Part shown: piece by piece, positions 1 to 5,290 of the stretch
Numbering within the stretch: the first letter of the stretch is position 1
How the letters are laid out: each line of letters starts with the position of its first letter
Source of the DNA: Actinomycetota bacterium
Lineage (GTDB): Bacteria; Actinomycetota; Acidimicrobiia; Acidimicrobiales; CADCSY01
Reading direction: 5' to 3'
Assembly (NCBI GenBank): GCA_019348335.1
Contig: JAHWJR010000085.1
Coordinates: 1-7,718, forward strand
Length of the DNA stretch: 7,718 bases
Notes under the pieces: generated by a model
Told to the model about the DNA's origin: nothing
Seen by the model: only the letters and a program-made list of their open reading frames with translations
The model's database searches: none
Position numbers and translations under genes: made by a program

Positions 1-4
1 CCCG

Positions 5-1909
5 TCAGTCGTCGGCGCCGCAGCCGCAGGTGTTCACCTCGCGCACCACCGTGCCCTGCCCGGTGTGCATGTGGGTGGTGCAGGGCATGCACGGGTCGAA
101 GCTGCGGATGGCCCGCATGAGGTCAATCCCGGTGAACTTGGAGGGATCGGACAGATCCTCGAGGATCGGCGTGTTCATGGCCGCCTGCTCATAGGGACCG
201 GGCTGGTCCCAGGGATCGCGTGGCGAGGCGTTGATCGTCGACGGCGTGATGATCTGGTAGTTGTCGATCACCCGGTCCTGGATCGAGACGAAGTGCGTGA
301 GCCAGCCCCGCCCGGCTCCCCAGAAGCCGACGCCGAGGGTCGGCTCCTCGGGGATGTACTTGGGCAGGTCCTCGGCCCGCACCGCGGCGACGCGCTCCTC
401 TCCCTTTCGCATGAGGTCGTAGGCCTGCAGGAGGCTGACGAGCGAGACCAGCTGGCTGAACATGTAGTGGTACGCCCGCCCCCGGTTGCGCTCGAAGGCG
501 TTCCACACCTCGGGCACCCGCCACTCGAGCTCCATCTCCGGGGTCAGGCCCTTGGGGACGCGCATCCGCAGGCTCGTCCCCGTAGCCTCCATGAAGTCGT
601 TGGCGGGTTGCTTCTGTGCCATGGCCGTGAGGAACAGGCGTGCGTAGCACCCCGCCTCCACCACTCGGCGGTCCCACCGAGGCGCCGTCGACCAGGTGTA
701 CTTCTCCTTCCAACTCTTCTCGCCCGGCTTGGGCAGCGTGCGCTTGTTCCAGGGGTGGTAGGGGCTGATGGGATTCCCGGAGGGGTCGGTGTCGTACGGG
801 CCACCGGACCACTCCTCGTACCAGGAATGCTCCACGAATTCCTCGAGGCCCACGCTGAGGTCGCTCAACCGGGTGGTGACCAGCTGACCGTCGACGACGG
901 CTCCAGGCGTGGACCACCGGCGCTCGCCCCAGGCGTTGCAGTTCTGGTACGTCGCGTCGTAGGCGTGGGGGTCGTCCCAGAACCCGGTGTCGATGAAGCT
1001 CATCGGGAGCGCCCCGACGAGCTTGTAGCGCTCGTCACACTCGTAGAAGAACTCGGTGATGTCGTCCCAGATGCAGACCATGCGGTGGGCGTAGTCGAAG
1101 ATCTTGTTCAGCCGCGAGTGGAACTCGTTGAGGGTCTGCAGGGTGATGGTCGACGTCACGCCGCCTTGGACGATGCTCTCCGGGTGCGGGTACTTCCCGT
1201 GGAGCAGCAGGAACTGCTGGCGGGCGAGCCGGGTGAAGTCCAGCCCTTCGCGGTAGAGCTTGCCGGTCAGCGGGTTGAGCTCGGTCATCAGGTCGGCCAT
1301 GGTGCGGAACCCGTGGTGCTCGACGCCCGGGCAGCTCCAGGACTGCGCCTTGTTCCACACCTCCGGGTTGGTCCTCTTGACGACCGCCTCGCAGTAGTCG
1401 GGGCCGGCCAGCAGGTAGAGGTGCAGAGGGTTGTCGTAGCCCATCTCGGCCGCCTCGCCGAGGTTGCGGACCACCGTGCCCATCGGTGGCGGTGCCAGGC
1501 CCATCGCCATCTCGGTGGCGTAGGCGGCGGCGTGGGAGTGCACGCCGCCACAGACGCCGCAGGCCCGGGAGGTGATGAAGGTGGCATCGCGAGGGTCGCG
1601 TCCCATGGCGATGACCTCGTACCCCCGGAACAGCGGTGCCTGTGAGCGAGCGTCGAGCACGCGCCGCTCCTCGAGGTCAGCGGTGATGTTGAGGGCCATG
1701 GCTCCGGCGATGCGGGTCACCGGGTCCATGTTCATGTCCTTGATGTGGCCGTTCCTGGCCATCAGGCGGCGGATGTCCTCGTCGCGCTCGGCGTCCGTCT
1801 TGCCGACGTCCGGCTTGGTGACGGTGACGGAGTAGGGGTCGGGGATGCCGCCACGCAGGGAGGCGTTGCCGGCAGCGTCGAAGTCGACCGGAAGGTTCTT
1901 GAAGCACAT
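5..1909 (-). CDS. hhyL: [NiFe]-hydrogenase large subunit, group 1h-like high-affinity uptake enzyme
   Basis: This is the 634-residue catalytic subunit, which binds the Ni-Fe(CN)2CO centre that oxidises H2. Both nickel-binding motifs are intact: the N-terminal CGVCGGVH (C117, C120, H124, preceded by the family pattern RDPRDATFITSRAC) and the C-terminal DPCMPCTTH (C607, C610, H613). A candidate active-site canopy arginine lies in GAGRGW (R534), and the NASPRDPWDQPGPYE block at 560-574 is typical of the class. By memory it matches Streptomyces-type group 1h subunits along its length (FRGYEV, NPLTGKLYREGL, VVDGQLVT, LERNR-type AFERNRGRAY). Two things are unusual. The usual start region (MDPVTRIAG, 61-69) is preceded by about 60 extra residues, and 21 residues follow H613, ending in TCGCGADD. 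The ATG lies 3 bases after the small-subunit stop, and the end of that gene supplies an AGGAG-like ribosome site, so the two are translationally coupled. There is no signal peptide or membrane span. Family assignment is firm; the subgroup (1h or a sister clade such as 1l) is not settled. Confidence 0.95.
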   Translation of the reverse strand: MCFKNLPVDFDAAGNASLRGGIPDPYSVTVTKPDVGKTDAERDEDIRRLMARNGHIKDMNMDPVTRIAGAMALNITADLEERRVLDARSQAPLFRGYEVIAMGRDPRDATFITSRACGVCGGVHSHAAAYATEMAMGLAPPPMGTVVRNLGEAAEMGYDNPLHLYLLAGPDYCEAVVKRTNPEVWNKAQSWSCPGVEHHGFRTMADLMTELNPLTGKLYREGLDFTRLARQQFLLLHGKYPHPESIVQGGVTSTITLQTLNEFHSRLNKIFDYAHRMVCIWDDITEFFYECDERYKLVGALPMSFIDTGFWDDPHAYDATYQNCNAWGERRWSTPGAVVDGQLVTTRLSDLSVGLEEFVEHSWYEEWSGGPYDTDPSGNPISPYHPWNKRTLPKPGEKSWKEKYTWSTAPRWDRRVVEAGCYARLFLTAMAQKQPANDFMEATGTSLRMRVPKGLTPEMELEWRVPEVWNAFERNRGRAYHYMFSQLVSLVSLLQAYDLMRKGEERVAAVRAEDLPKYIPEEPTLGVGFWGAGRGWLTHFVSIQDRVIDNYQIITPSTINASPRDPWDQPGPYEQAAMNTPILEDLSDPSKFTGIDLMRAIRSFDPCMPCTTHMHTGQGTVVREVNTCGCGADD

Positions 1910-1912
1910 CGG

Positions 1913-3328
1913 CTACTCCTCTTCTCCGCCGGGCAGCACGCGCTCGATCGTCGGGTCCTGCCGCTCCGTCCACTCGGTTCGTTTGCCGCGGGGCTCGTGG
2001 CCGCTCCGGGAGGTGTCGTTGGAGCGCCGCAGGCGGTCGTAGAACCTGTGGCCGAGATCCTTCACCCGTCCCGGTTCGGGCTTCTCGACAGCCCATCCGC
2101 TCGGAACGTTGTCGTGGAGGTCCCAGCTGACCTCCCGGTTGAGGTGTTCGTTGGTGAACAGCCGTAGCGGCCTGATGATGCTGCCGACGAGGCGGGACGT
2201 GGTCGTCGACGCCTTCGAGCCCGGCGGCGTCTTCCACCGCGGCGTGAACTTGTCCGGAAAGCCGGGCATCGTGCAACCCACACAGGGGGCGCCGGCGTTC
2301 ATGCAACCGCCGACATGCTCCACCATCCCCCGCGACGTGATGTTGCAGTTGACCACGGGCCCCCAGCACCCGATCTCCACCAGGCAGTTCGGGTCGCCGA
2401 ACTCCTGGGCAAAGCTGCCCTCCTCGTAGTAGGCGCCCCGGACGCAGTGGCGGTGGACCGTCTCGCCGAACAGCCACGCCGGCCGGCCCAACTCGTCGAA
2501 CTCCGGCAGCGGCCCGAAGCCCTGGAGGAAATAGAGGATGGCGGCCACCGTCTCGTTGAAGTTGTCGCCGATGGGTGGGCAGCCGGGCACGTTGACCACC
2601 GGGAGACCGAACGCGCTGCGGTACTCCTCGCCCAGGAAGTCCATCAGGCTCATGGCCCCGGTCGGGTTCCCGTAGGACGCCGGGATACCGCCCCAGGTGG
2701 CGCAGGTGCCGATGGCGATGGACGCCGCCGCTCCGGGCGCCAGCCGGGCGACCCACTCCTCGGCGGTGACGGTGCGGTGGGCGCCGCCCGGCCCCCAGGG
2801 CGCCTCCCCGTTGCCCGCCCAGTGGCCGCCGGTCTCCATGGCACGGGTCTCGTCGGCGATCGACCCCTCCAGCACGATGGCGTACGGGGCGTCGAGCTCG
2901 CCGTTGACGGCCCGCACCGCGGCCGCGCCGTAGTGGGGGCCCGACTCGTGGGTGAGGACAGGGTGGTGCAGGATCACCCGCGGCAGGCCGGGGTGCGTTC
3001 CCAGCAACAGGCTCTCGATGGACGGCGTCGTGGCGCCGGTGACCGAGACCGAGCAACCGTCGCAACTCATGCCGGAGAACCAGAAGACGTGGATCTTCTC
3101 GAGCGGGCCCAGGCGGCTCCCGGGGCCCGCCTTGGCGATGGGCTCGATCAGGTGCTCCATGTCGGTGCCGGCGAACAGCCCGAAGTCACCGAGCTCGTCG
3201 AAATCGAACGACCCCTCGACCGGCCCCAGGTGGTCGAGCAGACGCTCGGCAGGAGACTTGGCGGAGGTCTCCGGCGGCCTTCCGTTGCCCCGCCGATCGG
3301 TCTGGGCCCCGTCTCCAGTGATGGCCAT
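1913..3328 (-). CDS. hhyS: [NiFe]-hydrogenase small subunit, group 1h-like, three Fe-S clusters
   Basis: This 471-residue electron-transfer subunit is encoded directly upstream of the large subunit. The proximal [4Fe-4S] ligands appear to be C89 and C92 (SCDGC), C209 (IGTCATWGG) and C250 (VPGCPP). The distal cluster ligands appear to be H292, C295, C315 and C321. The medial cluster site has C328, C349 and C352 within C..(20)..APCVGCTMPGFPD, with a proline at 348 before C349. The order and spacing match the family. By memory the body (TQPSIE-like TTPSIES, EGSIADE, GNPTGAM, GCWGPVVNCN, GFPDKF) matches Streptomyces HhyS. Group 1h proteins I recall have aspartate where C92 lies. There is no twin-arginine signal; the N-terminus is a polar stretch of about 78 residues, and a charged tail of about 70 residues ends the protein with no transmembrane helix. 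The start is supported by GGGAGG five bases upstream (3334-3339). The enzyme is probably cytoplasmic and passes electrons from H2 toward quinone. Confidence 0.95.
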   Translation of the reverse strand: MAITGDGAQTDRRGNGRPPETSAKSPAERLLDHLGPVEGSFDFDELGDFGLFAGTDMEHLIEPIAKAGPGSRLGPLEKIHVFWFSGMSCDGCSVSVTGATTPSIESLLLGTHPGLPRVILHHPVLTHESGPHYGAAAVRAVNGELDAPYAIVLEGSIADETRAMETGGHWAGNGEAPWGPGGAHRTVTAEEWVARLAPGAAASIAIGTCATWGGIPASYGNPTGAMSLMDFLGEEYRSAFGLPVVNVPGCPPIGDNFNETVAAILYFLQGFGPLPEFDELGRPAWLFGETVHRHCVRGAYYEEGSFAQEFGDPNCLVEIGCWGPVVNCNITSRGMVEHVGGCMNAGAPCVGCTMPGFPDKFTPRWKTPPGSKASTTTSRLVGSIIRPLRLFTNEHLNREVSWDLHDNVPSGWAVEKPEPGRVKDLGHRFYDRLRRSNDTSRSGHEPRGKRTEWTERQDPTIERVLPGGEEE

Positions 3329-3333
3329 GGGAA

Positions 3334-3339
3334 CCTCCC
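3334..3339 (-). promoter_or_regulatory. Ribosome binding site of the hydrogenase small subunit
   Basis: On the minus strand this reads GGGAGG, five bases before the ATG at 3328. It is the strongest Shine-Dalgarno match near any start in the window. It fixes the small-subunit start at the upstream ATG, so the long polar N-terminal extension is probably translated. Confidence 0.75.
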
Positions 3340-3432
3340 GCTAGCTGTACTTTGCACTCACCTCGCCGCCAGGGTACCGGGCGGGGAGGATGCCGTTCCC
3401 GCGGCTATGGTGAGCGTTTGAGCTCCGAGCCA

Positions 3433-3444
3433 GGGGAGGTAGGA
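3433..3444 (+). promoter_or_regulatory. Ribosome binding site of the first small membrane protein
   Basis: GGGGAGGTAGGA precedes the ATG at 3453. The AGGA part lies 8 bases upstream at normal spacing, and the GGAGG part is a little far. It supports translation starting at 3453 rather than at an internal codon. Confidence 0.6.
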
Positions 3445-3452
3445 CCCGGGCG

Positions 3453-3728
3453 ATGGTCGACAGCTTCGGACGTCGGAACACCGATGACGGCGCTGCCCGC
3501 CGCTGGCGGCTCGGCTGGGCGCTGGGAGGCGCCGCCGTCGCCGCCGCCGCCGGGCTGCTGGTGACCATCATCGCCCTTGCCCGACGCGTCACCGGCCAAG
3601 CCGCCGACATCGAGAGCGCCATCGAGGGGGCGCGGGAGAACACCGCTCCGCTGTTCGAGATCCCCGCCATGAACCTCACCCTCGACCGGGTCGCCGCCGG
3701 TGTGCGAGGGGCGAGGCAGCGATCATGA
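3453..3728 (+). CDS. Small single-span membrane protein A of a four-paralogue cassette
   Basis: This 91-residue protein is of no family I can name. Residues 1-18 are polar and positively charged (GRRNTDDGAARRWR), followed by one hydrophobic Ala/Gly-rich helix at about 20-43, then a double arginine (R44 R45) and an amphipathic segment of about 45 residues on the other side of the membrane. The soluble part contains RENTAPL (61-67) and a pattern of V/I/L spaced for helix packing (ADIESAIEG, LDRVAAGV). There are no cysteines or histidines, so it should not bind a redox cofactor. It is first in an operon transcribed away from the hydrogenase and overlaps the next gene by ATGA. The distance from R44 to T64 is the same as in proteins B and D. 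Role inferred from context: membrane tether or assembly partner for the hydrogenase. A DUF948-like fold is an alternative description. Confidence 0.8.
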   Translation: MVDSFGRRNTDDGAARRWRLGWALGGAAVAAAAGLLVTIIALARRVTGQAADIESAIEGARENTAPLFEIPAMNLTLDRVAAGVRGARQRS

Positions 3729-3976
3729 ACTCCCGGTCCGGTGCCGCCGGCTGGGTCGCGGTCGGGTCGGGCGTGGGAGCCGCTGGCCTCGCCGCCGTCC
3801 TGCTGCACCGCACCCTCGTCGTGGTCCGGGAGATCAGCCGCTACGCCGATCACATCGCCGGGGCCGGCGACGGCATCAGGCACAACACCGACGTCGAGCC
3901 GGGGCTCATCCGTATGCGGGCGCTCGCCGGCGGGATGGCTGCCCGGGCCGGGGCTCCCGGGGAGGGCGTGGCGTGA
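3725..3976 (+). CDS. Small single-span membrane protein B of a four-paralogue cassette
   Basis: This 83-residue protein begins at an ATG overlapping the previous stop codon (ATGA), a normal sign of translational coupling. A short polar N-terminus (MNSRSG) leads into a Gly/Ala/Val-rich membrane helix at about 9-34. Next come R35-E36 and an amphipathic segment with REISRYADHI and IRHNT (51-55). R35 to T55 spans the same distance as the corresponding residues of A and D, with no gap, which is the main evidence of common origin. The C-terminus is Gly/Ala-rich and looks disordered. It has no cysteine and no enzyme motif. The helix is glycine-rich (GSGVGAAG), which favours close packing with other helices, so hetero-oligomers with its neighbours are plausible. 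Function unknown; its link with the hydrogenase rests on position only. Confidence 0.75.
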   Translation: MNSRSGAAGWVAVGSGVGAAGLAAVLLHRTLVVVREISRYADHIAGAGDGIRHNTDVEPGLIRMRALAGGMAARAGAPGEGVA

Positions 3977-4236
3977 ACCGTCGGGACCCGACCGAACAGC
4001 GGTGGCGGGCGACCCTGGTCGGCGGCGCCGTCGTGCTCGGCGCGGTCCTGTGCCTGCTCGAGGCGCTGCGCCGGGCCGTCGTCGACGTCGAGGCCGCGGT
4101 CGACCGTGTGTGGACCACCGGCAAGCGGCTGGCGCAGAACACGCAGGCGACCCACCTGCTGAACGCCACCAGGGCCCGCACCGCGGCGGTCTGCGACGAG
4201 CTGCGGGCCACAAGCGATCTCGAGGAGGGCACGTGA
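3973..4236 (+). CDS. Small single-span membrane protein C of a four-paralogue cassette
   Basis: This 87-residue protein uses a GTG start that overlaps the stop of protein B (GTGA). A GGAGG-like ribosome site lies a few bases upstream within protein B (GGGGAGGG). Longer upstream extensions of the frame would run through protein B and are rejected. The N-terminus is charged (NRRDPTEQRWR), the membrane helix is at about 13-29, and R33-R34 begins a longer amphipathic helix (VVDVEAAVDRVWTTGKRLAQNT). The distance from R33 to T57 is four residues, about one helical turn, more than in A, B and D. It has one cysteine inside the helix (C27) and one near the C-terminus (C74). It overlaps the next gene by GTGA. 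It is the most divergent of the four copies; function unknown. Confidence 0.75.
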   Translation: MNRRDPTEQRWRATLVGGAVVLGAVLCLLEALRRAVVDVEAAVDRVWTTGKRLAQNTQATHLLNATRARTAAVCDELRATSDLEEGT

Positions 4237-4487
4237 AGAACAAGACGCTGGGACGGGTGGCCATCACCGAGGTGGTGCTCCTCGTCGGGGTGCTCGCCGG
4301 CTACCTGATCGCCATCGCCGCGACGCTGCGACGGGTGTCCGAGACCCTGGCTCGGGTGACCTTCGGTGTGCGGGCGATCGAGCGGCAGACCGCACCCCTC
4401 GGGGCCACGTTGCGGGACGTCAACGCCGATCTGGCGACCGTCGCCGACGCCCTCGAAGGCTCCGACGGACGTTCGCCGGGCAGCTGA
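4233..4487 (+). CDS. Small single-span membrane protein D of a four-paralogue cassette
   Basis: This 84-residue protein uses a GTG start overlapping the stop of protein C, with AGGAGG four bases upstream (4223-4228). The short basic N-terminus (MKNKTLGR) suggests the N-terminus stays in the cytoplasm. One membrane helix (about 9-30) is followed by R33-R34 and an amphipathic segment with a regular hydrophobic period (RRVSETLARV, LRDVNADLATVADAL), likely a coiled coil. The RQTAPL motif (51-56) mirrors RENTAPL in protein A, and R33 to T53 has the same length as in A and B. It is closest to A in motif content. It is followed 43 bases later by the peptidase-like gene. The pattern resembles DUF948-type proteins, but I cannot confirm membership. 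Confidence 0.75.
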   Translation: MKNKTLGRVAITEVVLLVGVLAGYLIAIAATLRRVSETLARVTFGVRAIERQTAPLGATLRDVNADLATVADALEGSDGRSPGS

Positions 4488-4530
4488 CGTCGATTCCCCG
4501 CCGACGGCGGGACGTGTCGACCGTCGCCCG

Positions 4531-5277
4531 ATGACCGTTCTCGTGGGCGGGGTGAGCCAGCTGTACCAGGGCGACCTGGACCTCGGGCGTCGCGCCGCCG
4601 AGCGATTGGGCGCCGAGGCCCTCGGTCCCGGCGTCGTGGTGGAGGAGCTCCACTACGGGGCAGTGGCCGTGGCCCAGCGGCTGGAGGACCTGCGCCCGAC
4701 GGCCCTGATCCTCGTGGGGGCGGCGGAGCGGGCTCGCCCGCCGGGGACGGTGCAGCGCCGGCGGGTGCGGCCCTCGACCGCGCCGACCGAGGTGGTACAA
4801 CGCGCAGTGGCCGACGCCGTCACCGGCTACGTGACCATCGACCTGGTGGTGGACGTGGGCACCGGTCTGGGCGCGCTCCCCGCCCGCACCGTCACCGTGG
4901 AGGTGGAGCCGGTCCGGACGGAGCCCTGCGAGGACCTCTCACCGGAGGCGGAGGCAGGGCTGGAAGAGGCGCTGGAGCTGGTGCGGACCGAGCTGCGCCG
5001 GCTCCCGGTGCTCGAGCTGGCCGACCAGCTGCGCGCCCTCGCCGCCGAGGCCCGTCTCGAGCCCGCCCCGGCCCTCGAGGTGCTGCGGGAGCTGCTCGGC
5101 GAGCTGCGACGTCTCGACGAGGACGGCCGGTGGGGGGCTGCCTTCAGGCTCCGCGACCGTCTTCGCCGCCACATCGCCGAGGGCGCAACGGGGGACGGCA
5201 TGGATGGCCTCGATTGGAGCCTGTGGTGGGCGCTGATCGAGGAGCTCGACCGCCTGCAGGCGAGCGAATCAGCCTGA
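4531..5277 (+). CDS. Hydrogenase maturation endopeptidase-like protein (HyaD/HybD fold), ligands apparently lost
   Basis: In this 248-residue protein, residues 1-155 follow the M52 hydrogenase peptidase pattern: LVGGVSQLYQGDLDLG (4-19, where the family has a GN.LL.DDG.G or DEG.G motif), HYGAVAVAQRLEDL (41-54), ALILVGAAERARPPGTV (58-74, where the family has a VDA motif) and EVEPV followed by LSPEAEAGLEEAL (136-148). The three metal ligands known in E. coli HybD (E16, D62, H93) appear replaced here by L16, G63 and about G99, so the usual nickel-dependent cleavage of the large-subunit tail seems unlikely. Residues about 156-248 form an extra helical, charged region rich in Leu, Glu and Arg that the basic family lacks. 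No start codon occurs between the preceding gene and the ATG at 4531, and the ribosome site is weak. It may chaperone or check the large subunit rather than cut it; that is inference. Confidence 0.8.
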   Translation: MTVLVGGVSQLYQGDLDLGRRAAERLGAEALGPGVVVEELHYGAVAVAQRLEDLRPTALILVGAAERARPPGTVQRRRVRPSTAPTEVVQRAVADAVTGYVTIDLVVDVGTGLGALPARTVTVEVEPVRTEPCEDLSPEAEAGLEEALELVRTELRRLPVLELADQLRALAAEARLEPAPALEVLRELLGELRRLDEDGRWGAAFRLRDRLRRHIAEGATGDGMDGLDWSLWWALIEELDRLQASESA

Positions 5278-5290
5278 CCGCCGTTCAGGC
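5272..5290. terminator. Candidate bidirectional terminator hairpin between convergent genes
   Basis: GCCTGA (5272-5277) and TCAGGC (5285-5290) form a perfect 6-bp stem with a 7-base loop (5278-5284). The TGA stop of the plus-strand peptidase-like gene and the TGA stop of the minus-strand ligase-like gene are the inner ends of the two arms. There is no T-tract on either side, so it does not meet the standard intrinsic terminator pattern, although high-GC actinobacteria often lack long T-tracts. Confidence 0.4.

Larger units (their letters stand above)
3329..3452. promoter_or_regulatory. Divergent intergenic region between the hydrogenase and membrane-protein operons
   Basis: These 124 bases separate the small-subunit gene (minus) from the first small membrane-protein gene (plus). 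Promoters for both units must lie here or inside the flanking genes. On the plus strand I see only weak -35/-10-like pairs, for example TTGCAC at 3352 and TACCGG at 3375 with a 17-base spacer, and no strong operator palindrome beyond short ones such as GCTAGC (3340-3345) and GGTACC (3373-3378). The region is locally less GC-rich next to the hydrogenase start. A shared regulator could control both directions, but no site can be named from the sequence. Confidence 0.5.

Noticed and set aside
65..1645. 526-codon open frame on the plus strand opposite the large subunit
   Set aside because: Antisense shadow of a conserved gene in high-GC DNA; the translation is Val/Gly/Arg/His-rich with no domain.
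1677..3065. 462-codon minus-strand frame overlapping both hydrogenase subunits
   Set aside because: Wrong-frame shadow; Arg/Gly/Pro-rich translation, while the overlapping frames carry intact hydrogenase motifs.
3282..3299. Paired arginine near the small-subunit N-terminus (TDRRGN) as a Tat signal
   Set aside because: No hydrophobic core or AxA cleavage site follows; the surrounding 36 residues are polar.
3352..3380. TTGCAC and TACCGG as a plus-strand sigma-70 promoter
   Set aside because: Correct 17-base spacing, but only a weak match at both boxes; not strong enough to list as a promoter.
2315..3421. 368-codon plus-strand frame opposite the small subunit
   Set aside because: Antisense shadow with no recognisable motif; it also covers the divergent promoter region.
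3341..4267. 308-codon minus-strand frame across the small membrane genes
   Set aside because: Arg/Pro/Ala-rich composition typical of shadow frames. The plus strand has four coupled starts with ribosome sites and a repeated protein plan.
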